64,000 nucleotides of DNA from Pseudo-nitzschia pungens (GCA_037355855.1 CM074766.1:2356001-2420000), one strand, 5' to 3'; counted from the first letter of the stretch, positions 1 to 10,906 are shown. The notes: generated by a model not told the origin, from the letters alone. A program made the numbers and translations.

Positions 1-945
1 TGTTGTGCTGGTGAGTTGACTGCCGTACTGCTGATTGAATCCCACCACTACTCCTCACTTGATTAAGTATTTTTATGAATACTGGGGTCAGTGAGGAGAT
101 GTTAGGAGTGAAGGAGTTCATTTCTTTGCTTCCATAGCAAATTTATGTTTGGTCAAACCATGGAACATTTCTTTCAGTTGTTCATTCATTGCATGTAGTT
201 TAAATTGTTGAAGAATCATCATTTCCTCATGTGCACTTCAAAATACTATATTTGGTTGGTTTTGAGTACGTGTACTCGAACCTATTCTGTTTGGGTCATG
301 CTTAACCAATATTGGTCTACCAATTGCTAGCACCGTGTATATTCCATGAAAGATGTATTGGGACTACAGATGTATGAACAATGTTCTTTTAACCATTGAT
401 TTCGGCAAAAAAGATATTTATTTTCAAACATGCAACCCTCAGGTGCAATGCGAACATGCGTAAAACTATGCAACAATTCTCTAGTGATGGCATACACCAC
501 AGATGCACACATACTAGCTCGTAACTGTTCCTAACATAAACAAGAATGAATTGTTGAAATGAAACAATTCTCTCCACTGCAAAGTAAGATCGCTGGACAC
601 AAAACTCGGCTATTTCTCCGCTGCCCAATTGATTCTACCTTCGAAAGAGGAATAGGAATACACGAAACACACCAATTTGCGTTTCTGGAAATGCGAAATT
701 TACACGACGACTTTTTTGGGGTCGACGTTATCATGCAACTCATCGATAATGGAAGTACTGATAGACACATTCCGCTCTTTCATACCGTGCAACACTGCTC
801 ATTATTCTTTTTGTAACGGCGCATGGTCCAACTTTTATAATATTATAATAGCACTTTATCTTTCTGCTGGCGATGTCGAAAAAAAGGTGTAGAATTATTT
901 GCTACGCTTAGTACGTACTGTCATGCAAGCAGAATACAATCCCAC
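1..945. other. intergenic, no supportable gene
   Basis: Several short overlapping open frames on both strands occur here, none with a recognisable motif, signal peptide or consistent codon pattern. The first 300 bases are AT-rich. I see no RNA gene. The downstream end abuts the 3' end of the minus-strand carrier gene. Confidence 0.6.
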
Positions 946-2274
946 TCACCGTGGGACTAGTGCCTTTGACATGGATTGCTTTGTTTCTTCGTACGTGGCA
1001 AATTGGATAGCCCCACTGAGAATTGCCTTGCCGATTTTCGGTGTGACGCCGGCAAAAAGTCCGCTCAGCCCTTCCTCCTTTCCCAGAGTGACCAGGCTTT
1101 CGAAGTAGTTCCCTTGTTTCGTTTCGTCTTCCGACGGTGAAGAACCATTTGCGTCCTCGCCGGTCATGATCCTGTTCCGAACGACGTCCAGAGGTGTGGT
1201 TATGACTTGCGACAAGGCGGTGGCCAGAGCACCGGCTCTCGCACCTTCCACGGGTGACAGATTTTTGCGTCCCTCGGTGATGGCTTCGTACGCAATGAAC
1301 TTGATGATGTCCGCCGGGAGAGCGTAAAATATATTCTCCCAGTAGCCCGTGTACAAGTCGGATACATTGTTTTTGTTTTCGTTCTCGTTCTCGTTCTCGT
1401 CGTCGGTGTTGCTGCTACCCCGCAAGGTTTGCTTCACCGCATCCACGGCGGAAACGCCTTCTCCGTATCCCTCGATGTTTGCTTGCTGCCGCACCTTGAT
1501 CACCTCGGACGGGTTTCGAACAATCCAGTACGGGATCATGGCAGCCGTGACCGCAATAGAAGTGGTCATCCACCTCGGCATTGCACCGCCACCATCCGAG
1601 GTTTTGAGAGCGACCTTGACGGCATCCTTGACCCCGAAAAAGACGGCTCCCGCGGGTATGTTGGAGAGCAGGGTCAGGGAAATACCGCTGAAGCAACCAT
1701 CGAACAGGGTCAGGGGGTCGCGGATCGAATACCGCGAATTCGGCATCTGCACTCGGACGGTTGCCGTGTCGAGAGGAAACTTCACCAGGGTCTTTACCGC
1801 GGCAAGCGAACCACCCGCTACAAAGCCGGAGATGCTTTCTTGAAGCGAGCTCGGTTCGGACGCGGGCATCACGCTGCTGCTGCCGGTTGCGGTCGATCCG
1901 ATCCCATTTGTCGCAAGAGAGGAATCGTTGCCCGGGGACGGGTTTGTTTCGATCGAAGCAGCCACCAATGGCGTGCATGCCAAAGCAGCGGAGGAAACAA
2001 AGAGAGCCGACAAAGTCTGCCGGCGGCTCAACACGTCACCGAATTCCACTGTCGACACGTATCGATCGCCCTCGTCGTTCTTGTTATCGCTGGAAACCGC
2101 AGCTTGCAGCAGAGTGCCACGCCTTCGTCCACGAGCACGGAACACGTTTGCCCCCGACTCTTCCACTCGAAGCGTTTCCACTGCACATCGCGACGAGAAT
2201 GCAGATATCGTGGTTGCTGTATACGCGAAACAGAATAGTGTTGTTGCAACCGCAACGACGATCGCCTCGATCAT
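946..2274 (-). CDS. mitochondrial carrier family protein, probably plastid-targeted
   Basis: Member of the six-helix mitochondrial carrier (SLC25) family, which exchanges small metabolites across organelle inner membranes. Three carrier repeats are visible, each with a degenerate Px[D/E]xx[K/R] signature: PLDTATVR near residue 164, PSEVIKVR near 252 and PLDVVRNR near 358, numbered from the chosen start. The frame is open upstream to 2478, but the Met at 2274 begins a hydrophobic signal peptide ending in TISAFSS, an ASAF-like junction typical of diatom plastid proteins, followed by a Ser/Arg-rich transit-like stretch, so I prefer it (442 aa). A second hydrophobic stretch near ALFVSSAALACTP could be a thylakoid or envelope signal. 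Plant plastid S-adenosylmethionine carriers have this plan, but I cannot fix the substrate. An Asn/Glu-rich microsatellite-coded loop sits between repeats two and three. Confidence 0.85.
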   Translation of the reverse strand: MIEAIVVAVATTLFCFAYTATTISAFSSRCAVETLRVEESGANVFRARGRRRGTLLQAAVSSDNKNDEGDRYVSTVEFGDVLSRRQTLSALFVSSAALACTPLVAASIETNPSPGNDSSLATNGIGSTATGSSSVMPASEPSSLQESISGFVAGGSLAAVKTLVKFPLDTATVRVQMPNSRYSIRDPLTLFDGCFSGISLTLLSNIPAGAVFFGVKDAVKVALKTSDGGGAMPRWMTTSIAVTAAMIPYWIVRNPSEVIKVRQQANIEGYGEGVSAVDAVKQTLRGSSNTDDENENENENKNNVSDLYTGYWENIFYALPADIIKFIAYEAITEGRKNLSPVEGARAGALATALSQVITTPLDVVRNRIMTGEDANGSSPSEDETKQGNYFESLVTLGKEEGLSGLFAGVTPKIGKAILSGAIQFATYEETKQSMSKALVPR

Positions 2275-3192
2275 TGTGCTGGTGGCCCGGTACCGCCGCG
2301 AACGAAATCGGCATCGAGAAGAAGCGCGGTTTGCACGGGATCCGGTCGAATGTTGCATCGCCAGTTTTTGGAATGGAAGGAGCCAAATCCGATACCGACC
2401 GACCGAACGCAACGGTCGCTTGCTGCAGTGCTTCGGTTGTTCGAAGAGAAATATATTATGATCGAAAGTTTCGTTCACCGTTACGCATCCACACCGGTAC
2501 CTTACAGTTTGCGCTTGAGAATCATGCTTGCGAAAGGATTCTGTTCCACACTACGGTACGTATCGGATATCCGACGAATCCAGATTCCGGATCCCATCGT
2601 CAACCGAAGAGGCCTGTTGCCTGTTTTGTGTTTTGGCCTTCCGACCGTTAAGCTTACCTACTCGTATGGAACATACCGTCTACAAATAGGTAAAATTAGA
2701 AATGAATCTCAATCACACTTGTTTTCTCGAAATCAATCAACAAAAAACAATCTCATCCGAAGTTGATTCAATCGACTCACTCACTCAAAACTAATTCTCC
2801 ACCAATCGTACCCGGTACCGGCAACTTCTTAGGCAATACGATCGGGTCGAGAACGGGTAAAGAACGAGTCGGGAACGTGGCTTTTTCTGATGTCGTCACA
2901 CGAACAGAAAATACGTCATGCCGTGACTACTAAGAAATTATTTATCAGAATGCTTTCTACCGTAGTTCAGTCCCAAACCCCCAACCAAGCAACCCGTTGC
3001 GTGTTTTGTTTCTTGTTCCGCTGTCACATTATTGTTACTGTTGATTCATTCATCACCTTCGAATCCTTTTTCCTAGCAACACAAACCGCACCGCACAAAT
3101 CACTAGTAGTAATTACCGAAACAAGGGTAATTTCCTAAAATCCGCCTCACCCACAACCGTGTTTCGCTTATACAGACAATCGAATTGAAAGA
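2275..3192. other. divergent intergenic region between carrier and antenna genes
   Basis: No convincing coding frame. This stretch lies between two divergently transcribed plastid-protein genes and must carry both promoters. I see no TATA-like element I would defend. Confidence 0.5.
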
Positions 3193-3984
3193 ATGAGAAC
3201 AGCAACAGCGGCCCTGGCAACAACTCTTGTCCTAGCCCCCGGGGCTACAAACGGCTTTGTCAGCCACGCTCCCGTGCGATCGACGACCGTTGCATCGAGA
3301 GTGTCCACGGCGTCGGACCCCGACGACGGGATGCTCGTCGAAGAATGCAGGCTCCCGACCCAGAAGGGCAAGACCATGTCGGAATCCATTCCCTTCCTCA
3401 AATGCCCCGCGGCGCTCGCCGGGTCCGACCTGGCGGGCAACGTCGGCTTCGACCCGCTGGGATTCGCCACGAGCGAGGAACAACTGCTGGACTACAGGGA
3501 GGCGGAGATCAAACACGCGAGGCTCGCGATGCTCGCGGCCGTCGGATGGCCCCTCTCGGAACTGGAGGACCGAAAGATCGCCGATTACTTCCACGTCGCC
3601 CCGGCGCTGGACGAGAGCGACCGCGTGCCCTCGGTCCTGAACGGGGGACTGGACCGGATCGATCCCCGGTTCTGGGGGTTTTGCCTGGGGATGTCGGCCG
3701 CCATCGACCTGTACGGGGTTTCGAAGGCGCGGAAGGGCGCCGACGACTACTTTCCGGGAAACATCGGGTTCGATCCGCTGAACCTGTTTCCGCCGGACCG
3801 GGAGGGACGGGAAAAGATGAAGCTGGCGGAGATCAAGCACGGGCGGGTGGCGATGCTCGGCGTGGTCGGGTACGTCTGGGAAGAGTACGTCACGAAAACG
3901 GCGGTGGTGGACGACACCCCCATGTTGTTTCAACCCATCACGGAAACGATGGAAGAGGTTCTCTCGACCGCCTTCCTGCTGTAA
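3193..3984 (+). CDS. fucoxanthin chlorophyll a/c-binding light-harvesting protein
   Basis: A 263-aa antenna protein of the Lhc superfamily, inserted in the thylakoid membrane, where it binds chlorophyll a/c and carotenoids and passes energy to a photosystem. The N-terminus is a signal peptide ending at NGF-VSH, a plastid ASAF-type junction. The mature part has the family landmarks: NVGFDPLGF near residue 84, helix 1 EAEIKHARLAML with the chlorophyll-ligating Glu/His/Arg set, a second NIGFDPLN motif, and helix 3 LAEIKHGRVAML. The middle helix is FWGFCLGMSAAIDLY. The spacing and the two FDP(L/M) motifs resemble the Lhcr/Lhcz-type branches more than the short Lhcf type seen at 44.8-45.5 kb, but I cannot assign the subfamily without a tree. 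Single exon with a complete stop. Confidence 0.93.
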   Translation: MRTATAALATTLVLAPGATNGFVSHAPVRSTTVASRVSTASDPDDGMLVEECRLPTQKGKTMSESIPFLKCPAALAGSDLAGNVGFDPLGFATSEEQLLDYREAEIKHARLAMLAAVGWPLSELEDRKIADYFHVAPALDESDRVPSVLNGGLDRIDPRFWGFCLGMSAAIDLYGVSKARKGADDYFPGNIGFDPLNLFPPDREGREKMKLAEIKHGRVAMLGVVGYVWEEYVTKTAVVDDTPMLFQPITETMEEVLSTAFLL

Positions 3985-4279
3985 AACCCCGCGTCGTTGA
4001 GCGCGATTGCGTCTTTTTCCAAAGGTCGTTGAGTGAAACCAAAGAATATATAATTTGATTGTACCCATCTTGTTCCATTATGCACATAAGTATAGAAGAA
4101 TAACACTGTAATGTCACGAATTTTATAAGCAATTATCGGTTGGCATTTTGTCGTTGTGTTTTGATGGGAAGCACAGGCACCATTTGCTTCTCCTTGTTCA
4201 GTCACAAAACACTTGCGTAGCGTAGAATTGACCGATTTCTCTCCCAGTTGGATCGATACGCGTGATTTGCTCTTCAAAA

Positions 4280-6406
4280 CTATCGAGAAACCCACTCATC
4301 CGACGTTGCCCAAAAATCGATGCCGTGCTTTCCACCACTCTGCGGACAAACGACGATGAGCGCGAACAAAAAAAGGGTTTTTTTTTTTTTTTCGTGAATC
4401 CCCTTTCCCACACCTTGTTGCTTCACCTGTCGCCCCAGATGCTTCGGTATCTTTTTCAGGTCTCTCCTGCGCATGTCGTCCGTGTACTTGAAATAGTATT
4501 CCTTTTCCCACTTGTTCGCGACGAAGGACGTCGCAAAGAGGAACAGGAACGAAGCGCACAGCGACGAGGTTTTCAGGAAGGGTCGCATCGGACCGGGGGA
4601 TCCTCCTGCCGCTGCCGCCAGAGACACCACCGAACGGATTTTCGCAACGGACAGCACCAGGGAGAGAACCTTTGCAACGGTCCTTGAACAAGCGGCAGTT
4701 GCGAACGACGTCGCGCGAGTCCCTGGAAACGTCCAGGTTTTGCGTCTTTCGGTCCAGCACCACTTCCCGGGAGGGGGTCCTCGAGAACGCCCCGGCTCCG
4801 TCCAGTTTCAGCAACTTGTCGACCCGGTTGGGACATCTCGCCAGCGTCGCGTCGAAGAACGCCTCGATGGTCGATCCGAGCTTTTCGGAGGGACTGGCCA
4901 GGCAAAAGTGCTTCCGGCGGGTGCTCATGCGGAGGCTCTTCAGTCGCTCCGTGTCGTCCTTGTCGCTCGGGTCGATCCCTTTTTCCTTCAGGAGCCCGCG
5001 CAGCTCCTCGGCTTCCCTCGACAGAACGTACTGCTGCTGGGTGGCCAGCAAGTACGTGTCCTGGTCCACGAAATTCGCAAACATCAGGTGGCTCATCCAC
5101 CTCGGGACGTTCGCCCCCGACAACCCCCCGGCCATGAATCGGCTCCGTCCGACTCCCACGGGACAAATGTGAAAGAAGGAAACGAATTTGGTGTCGCCGG
5201 TGTCCTTGTCGATTCGCTTCATTCGTATCGTCGTTGGCGCGTCGAAGTGGTACGTGGCCCACGGGGTGGTGGAATCGTCCTTCTTCTTCGTTTTCTTCTT
5301 TTCGTTGTTGTTGTTGTTGTTGTTGTTCCGGAACCTTCTCGCAGCGACCGGCCGATCGCCACGATTTTTTGCCTCGCATCGATCCTGGTGGAGAGCGACC
5401 ATCCCCCGCCCTCCGTCTCCACCACGTCAAAGGTCTCGAAGGGACAGTCCAGCGTCGCCGCGTAAAAGTCAAAGTCTTTGTTCTGGTGCGCAAACAGGCC
5501 GTGGTCGGGATCGAAAATGTTGCTCACCAGAATGGGCCAATCCACCGGCATGTCGCGCACCACGGTGGACATTTTCAGGCCCCGCTTGCCGCCATCGGAT
5601 TCGTATTCGGGCAGCGACGGGGGCGGGGGCGCCGAGAGAGCCTTCTCGAGGCCGCCGCCCGGGAACAACCAGACCATTTCCTGGTGGATCTGCGCCGGCA
5701 CGGCGGTGCCGCAGGCCCTCGCCGGAATCCTGGCCGATCGGATGGTCCCGCCCGATGCCGATGCCGATCCCTTCCCGGTGTCGGTGTGAAAGAGCTGGGG
5801 GATCTCCACGCACTCGCCCGTGGACCCGTCGAAGGACCAGCCGTGATAGGCGCACTGAAAGTTTCCGGAATCCGTCACCCGTCCCTCGGAAAGGGCGGCT
5901 CCCTTGTGCGTGCAGTAGTCCTTCATGGCCACGACGCTTCCGTCGGGTTTCTTGGCCACGACGTAGTCCACGTCAAAGATGGTGACGCGGGTCGGCTCGT
6001 TTTCTTCCAGGTCGGCTTCCCAGATGCAGGGGTACCATCGGTTCTCGTAGTCAAAGTTCTCAAAGTCGAGAAGCGACGATCCGGAGGATTTTTGGCTCGC
6101 GGCGGTGCCATTCGTGGTGGTGGTGGTGGATGATGCGGTAGAAGAAGAAGAAGAAGAAGTAGTAGTAGTCGTTTTTCCATTCGGACTCGAAATGGCAGAG
6201 AGAGGGCGGTGTCTTGTGGTTGTTGTTGTGGTTGTGGTTGTTGCCGATGGTGCGGGTCTCGACTCGTCGTTTGACCGCAGCAGCGCGTGATGCGAGTTTT
6301 GCGCAATGGCACTGGTAAAGGCAAGAGCGGTTCGAGCCGACAACGATGTGGCTACAAACACGAATGATACTACTAGTGTTCGTGCTAGTCCTTTCGAAGC
6401 ACTCAT
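4280..6406 (-). pseudogene. pheophorbide a oxygenase/Tic55-like Rieske oxygenase, frame broken
   Basis: The start at 6406 gives a signal peptide ending TALAFTS, a plastid ASAF-like junction. A Rieske [2Fe-2S] site follows: CTHKG, then CAYHGW seventeen residues on. Next come DPDHGLFAHQN, the mononuclear-iron region of PAO-type oxygenases, and the C-terminal PAO block starting TTPWATYHFDAPTTIRM. Members oxidise chlorophyll derivatives at plastid membranes. The protein is split over three frames. The first break lies near 5300-5330, at an (AAC)n run followed by GAA repeats. The second lies near 4690, before the hydrophobic tail LSLVLSVAK...CASFLFLFATSF. The exact C-terminus is uncertain because of a 16-base homopolymer near 4378-4393. 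Explanations are assembly indels, a real pseudogene, or very short introns: an 83-nt GT-AG option exists at the first break, and I found none at the second. Confidence 0.75.
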
Positions 6407-8067
6407 CCTCATTGTCTTCCGGTCGGCTCGTGAATTCAACGTGCGGTAGTGGTGCGGTGGTATTGGTATTGGTATTGGTATTGGTATTGGTAGTGTTCAA
6501 CTCTGCCGAGATTGATTCAGTGCTCGGATGGTTCCGTCTAGTATGAACCGATGAAGTGCTCTTTTCCTTGTGGAGGAAGGATGATACGGTAAGGTTACCG
6601 GTCAGAAGCTTCGAACTGAGAAATAATCTGTACAGAACTCGGATTTTGTTGTCACACTAAATCTTATATCTTTTCGTCGGTCGGGATTGGTTTTTGAAGT
6701 TTGAACAGGCGCAATCGTGCGCACATGGTAACTTACCGTACTCGCAATACCGTAAACCTTACCGTAAACCTTACCGTAATTACCAATCAAATGGCGTAGG
6801 TACATGGTGATTTGAACGTTCTTCGCTTTCGTCGAGCGAAAGAATTAATTTGTCTGCCACCCACCTTCTTCTATTCTGATACCCGAGTACAAATAATAAT
6901 GTGCTAGGACTTACTCTACCGGTAATACCTTCAAACAGGGTCGAATGCTGTAAAAAGAATAATGACGCCTGCGTTTGAAGTAAACTTCCCAAAAAAAAAA
7001 CCTCCAGCATTCGTAGTACTGGTGCTGTACGATAGTAAGATCTTACGGTAAGGCTTAGTAGTCCTACCGGTATCTGTAAGTCCGACACCACAATGCATGC
7101 AAAAGACTCCTACCTTTCGTAACTTACGGTAAGCTTCAGAACACCTTTACTACTACTTCGTAATTCTTTGCGTTTCTCTCTTATGCTTCATTCTTTCATC
7201 AGGATTGTTGAGCTGTTTGTTGGTGGTGAAGACATCTCCCTACACTCTGTAGCTGGAGTCATACTACTACTACACATAGTACTAGTAGTAGTACTAGGAG
7301 TACTTGTAATAGTAGAATGCTCTGTTGCAAACTATGTTACTGAAGCTCACTCAATCATTAATTACCTCCATTCTTAGTACAATAACGTTGTTTTTCAGGA
7401 CCTTGTGATTTTTATTTTTTAAAATTAATTTTAAAATTGATGAAAAAATTGTGAAAGAAGGAAAAAACAATCTCAAAAATCAAAGAGCAAAAAAATTCGA
7501 ATTTTAAGATTAATTACTGTACCGTACCGTGCTTCGTATGCAATATACATACCGTACATGTACTACGTAATAAGAAGGAATTACTACTACTACTACGTAC
7601 TTCGTACCTCGCAACAATCTTTACTCGTGACTGACTGACTCCATCCTCCGGTCTTGAACAAGAATATCTTTCTCATCATTATTTTGGTCACTAAAAAAAA
7701 AAATCTGAATCAATTCGACGAATGTTTTGTTTTGAGAGAGAGATGATGAGATTGACACCCGCACGCACGGTTGGAGGTTGGATGATTCTTGATTAGTGTA
7801 CGAGTAACTACCGGTAAGATCTTACCGGTATTTTTATTGCGGAGACGGGAGACGACGTTTCACGTTGAACCCGTTCACCGTTCACCGTTCACCGTTCTCC
7901 GCTGTTTGTTGTCCGCAATCTCCCCGAGACACGCGGCTAACCTTACCGCACTCGTCACACAATTGCAACGCGAGGAGAGCCTCTTGCACGCACTCCCAGA
8001 GAGATTCACTCACTCGGTTGCGGACTCACTCACTCACTCACTCACTCAATCACTTGCACATTCGACC
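6407..8067. other. divergent intergenic region rich in CTTACCGTAA words
   Basis: No gene supported. Near 6730-6780 the word ACCTTACCGTAA occurs in tandem, and related words (GTAAGATCTTACCGGTA, CTTACGGTAAG) recur to 7830. An AT-rich palindromic patch lies at 7415-7445. The last 80 bases before the next start are CTCA repeats, probably 5' UTR. Confidence 0.5.
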
Positions 8068-9183
8068 ATGGCGAAACCAACGACACGCCACTGCTCCAAA
8101 ACCCATGCCTTCCTGACAGTTCTGCTCCTCCTCGGAACCCTGGAAGGTTCGAGCGCCTTTCTTGGCGGCGGTGCCAGAGCCTACATTGCGAAACCACCAT
8201 CCGTGTGCAAGTCAACGCCACCGTCATCGTCATCTTGTTCGTTTCGCAACGGGATTCGAGAACCGATGATTGGCCCGCACAAGACCGCTCCGGTGGTCCA
8301 GCAACACCAACGACAACAACACCGACAACAACACCAACATCCCCCGACCAAACTCGGCGCTCTCACCACCTCCCTTCCCGAACCGATTCCGGCCCTCGCA
8401 AGGTCCCTCTTTTCGCACGCCGGAGGGGTCCCGCTCTTGCAATCCCTCGGTCTCAACGCTTTCTTGTTCGCGGCCCTCCGCCCCAAGCTCCTCAAACTCC
8501 TGACGCCCGCGGGATTCTTCCACGCGCTGGCCCTCGGAACCGGGCTGTGGACGACCCTCGGATGGAGGGGCTGGACGACCTGCGTCCTGTACCTGTTCCT
8601 GGGATCGGCCGTCACGAGGGTCCGGTTCGAGGAAAAGCAAGCCAGGGGCATCGCCGAGGGCCGGGGGGGGAAGCGGGGGCCGGAAAACGTCTGGGGGTCG
8701 GCCGCGACCGGACTGGTGTGCGCGATTTGCGCATCGGTGGCGGCAACAAACAACACCTTTCTGGGCATCTCCTCCGAGCTGTATCTCCTGGGCTACGTGG
8801 CGTCCCTGGCCACCAAGCTCTCGGACACCTTCGCGTCCGAGATCGGCAAGGCCTACGGCAGGACGACCTTTCTCATCACCACCCTCGAGAGGGTCGAACC
8901 CGGAACGGAGGGAGCCGTCAGCGCCGAGGGCACGCTCGCGGCGCTGGCGGGCGGGACCCTATTGACGCTGTACGGCTGGGGGGTCGCGGGACTCCTCCAC
9001 TCGGCCAAGGCCGTTCCGATCTCCATCGGGGCGGCCTTCGTCGCCACCAACATCGAGAGCGTCCTGGGGGCGACCCTGCAGGGAAAACCCAACCTGGGAT
9101 GGGTGACGAACGAGGTGGTGAATTTTCTCAACACGCTGATCGGCGCGGCGATCGCGATCGCCTGCGGGATGGCGGTTCTGTAG
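8068..9183 (+). CDS. DUF92/TMEM19-type membrane kinase, VTE6 (phytyl-phosphate kinase)-like
   Basis: The frame is open from 7789, but the Met at 8068 has a favourable context (ACCATGG) and starts a signal peptide ending GSSAFLG, an ASAF plastid junction, giving 371 aa. The mature protein is a multi-pass membrane protein with the DUF92 landmarks RGPENVWGSA, ATKLSDTFASEIGKAYGR, PGTEGAVSAEGTLA and ATNIESVLGATLQ. Plant and cyanobacterial VTE6 phosphorylates phytyl phosphate to phytyl diphosphate for tocopherol and phylloquinone synthesis, salvaging phytol from chlorophyll. A chlorophyll-catabolism-type Rieske oxygenase is encoded divergently next door, which is suggestive but not proof of a shared pathway. 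Gln/His-rich low complexity follows the transit region. Confidence 0.85.
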   Translation: MAKPTTRHCSKTHAFLTVLLLLGTLEGSSAFLGGGARAYIAKPPSVCKSTPPSSSSCSFRNGIREPMIGPHKTAPVVQQHQRQQHRQQHQHPPTKLGALTTSLPEPIPALARSLFSHAGGVPLLQSLGLNAFLFAALRPKLLKLLTPAGFFHALALGTGLWTTLGWRGWTTCVLYLFLGSAVTRVRFEEKQARGIAEGRGGKRGPENVWGSAATGLVCAICASVAATNNTFLGISSELYLLGYVASLATKLSDTFASEIGKAYGRTTFLITTLERVEPGTEGAVSAEGTLAALAGGTLLTLYGWGVAGLLHSAKAVPISIGAAFVATNIESVLGATLQGKPNLGWVTNEVVNFLNTLIGAAIAIACGMAVL

Positions 9184-9406
9184 AAGGAAGCAAGCGGCGG
9201 AAGCGTCGCCGCGATAGTGGCTCGCATCCTACTACTATAGATTTGATGGATAGCGTGCGCGCACACGCAGCAAATAGGAAAACAAAATAATAGTATTTAT
9301 CATGTCCTACCGTACATGGTCCTTACCCGTGTAGTAGCAATGAACAATAATATTATAAATATACTAGTAATTTAAACTAGTATTAGTCTTGATGATGGAT
9401 GATGGA

Positions 9407-10522
9407 TTATTGATAACAAACACCGCTTCGTGTAGTACGCTTCGTAGTATACGTCGTCGTCGTCGTCGTCGCAGTATCATTAGTATTGCTTGTACCTCGA
9501 GGACCGCGCTTTTGCCGTTTCGACCGTCGTCGCGATCGCTCGGTGATTGGCTCCTCCTCCGCGTCGCCGGCGCTTTCCCCGTTTCCGTTTCCGTCTCCGT
9601 CCCCGGCCACCGACGGGCGCTTCGACCCGAGGGCGGGGCGATCCTTCTCAACCACAACACCGAGCGCCTCGGCTCTCGCGGCCGTCCACAGGGCGGTCGC
9701 GACGCGCGCCGCCGTCCAGTCGGCGCCGAGCGCCTTGGCGATGCGGAGGTACTCGTCGTTCACCGCGACGCAGGTGGGCAGCGTGTACGCGCGCTTTGGC
9801 AAGAAGCAATCGATGGCCTCGTCGTACAGGTAGCCAAAGGCGCCGGGGTTCGCCAGGGCCAGGACGGCGCTGGCCGTCGCGGGGCCGACGCCCTTGAGTT
9901 CGGTCAGGGCCCGGAGGGCTCGGGTTTGCGTTGCGGTTTGCGTTTTGGTTTGCGTTTGTTGGTCTTCCTCGGGCACGGCCGCGGCGTTCTTCTTCTTCTC
10001 GTTGTTGCTGTTGTTGTCCCTGGCAATGGCCAGAGCGAGAGCGGAGCATTTTCGGACCTGGGCCTCCGTGTTGGCTTTGAGGTATTTCATGAGTGCGTGG
10101 CGGGGTTTTCCCACCGAGAATTTCCAGGCGACCACGGCCATCAGGTCGGTTTTGGTAAGAAAGGATTTGGATTTGGAATTGGAGTTCGAATTGGAATTGG
10201 AATTGGAGTTTGACGAATCATCGTCACTGCCATCATTATCATTATCACTATCACTATCACCATCGCTTTCATCGCCGCCGCCGTCCTCTTTGTTGCCGCA
10301 GTTTTTCTTGTGGTCGATCATTTTGGACGACGACGACGACGACGACGACGACGACTGCAGCAATCGGCGCCCGAGTCTCTCGTATTCCACCCCGGCTTGC
10401 TCCAGGCCGGCGACGAGGGGAAGGATTTCCTCGTATCGCGATTCCACCGACTCCCAGACTCTCGGATCGGTGGACCGCGAGAGGCGTTTGGCTGCCGCTA
10501 CGCCGGGTCGCGGTTTGGACAT
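9407..10522 (-). CDS. helix-hairpin-helix protein, possibly DNA-repair related
   Basis: The frame runs to 10729, but the Met at 10522 (MSKPRPGVAAAKRL) is a reasonable start and gives 371 aa. The N-terminal part has WESVESRYEEILPLVAG. After Ser, Asp and Asn/Ser low-complexity blocks comes TKTDLMAVVAWKFSVGKPRHALMK. Near the middle, LKGVGPATASAVLAL is a helix-hairpin-helix of the kind found in DNA glycosylases. DEAIDCF and a downstream WTA-ARVATALW segment resemble an uncharacterised eukaryotic family with the same HhH. A basic C-terminus (RRRSKRQKRGPR) is a likely nuclear localisation signal. I see no glycosylase catalytic Lys/Asp pair with confidence, so DNA binding is supported and enzymatic activity is not. 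E2F-like sites lie about 350 bp upstream. Confidence 0.7.
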   Translation of the reverse strand: MSKPRPGVAAAKRLSRSTDPRVWESVESRYEEILPLVAGLEQAGVEYERLGRRLLQSSSSSSSSSSKMIDHKKNCGNKEDGGGDESDGDSDSDNDNDGSDDDSSNSNSNSNSNSNSKSKSFLTKTDLMAVVAWKFSVGKPRHALMKYLKANTEAQVRKCSALALAIARDNNSNNEKKKNAAAVPEEDQQTQTKTQTATQTRALRALTELKGVGPATASAVLALANPGAFGYLYDEAIDCFLPKRAYTLPTCVAVNDEYLRIAKALGADWTAARVATALWTAARAEALGVVVEKDRPALGSKRPSVAGDGDGNGNGESAGDAEEEPITERSRRRSKRQKRGPRGTSNTNDTATTTTTTYTTKRTTRSGVCYQ

Positions 10523-10868
10523 GGTTGGAGCGCTTGACGGAGCGCTTGACGGAGTGACTGACGGAGTGACTGACGGAGAATGGAGAGGTTTGCTGATTGC
10601 TGGCCTTTTCGTTCTGGAAGTGATCGAGATCCGTTCGGAGAAGCGAGACGATTTGTGCTTTCGAATGAATTTTGAGAATCGATCATCTTCAATCAATCGA
10701 TCATCTTGATCATCAATCCAGCGTTCCAATGCGTCAACATCGAAGACGTCTGCGTTCCGGTCAGTGCTAGTACGCGGTAAATTACTTGTACGAATTTAAG
10801 ATTACGGTAAGGTTACTGTACCGTAATTTACGCTTCGAAGCTTTTATCGCAACGTCGCACAGTCTCGC

Positions 10869-10906
10869 GTTTTTTTCCCGCCGCGGTCGAAAATTATGGC
10901 GCGCCA
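10869..10906. promoter_or_regulatory. pair of E2F-like sites between HhH and hydratase genes
   Basis: TTTTTTTCCCGCC followed about 14 bases later by ATGGCGCGCCAAAA. Both match the E2F/DP consensus TTTSSCGC or its complement. The pair lies about 350 bp upstream of the HhH start and about 390 bp upstream of the hydratase start. Assignment is by motif only. Confidence 0.5.

Noticed and set aside
1429..2651. Several plus-strand frames of 160-300 codons
   Set aside because: They are antisense shadows of the minus-strand carrier gene and lack family motifs.
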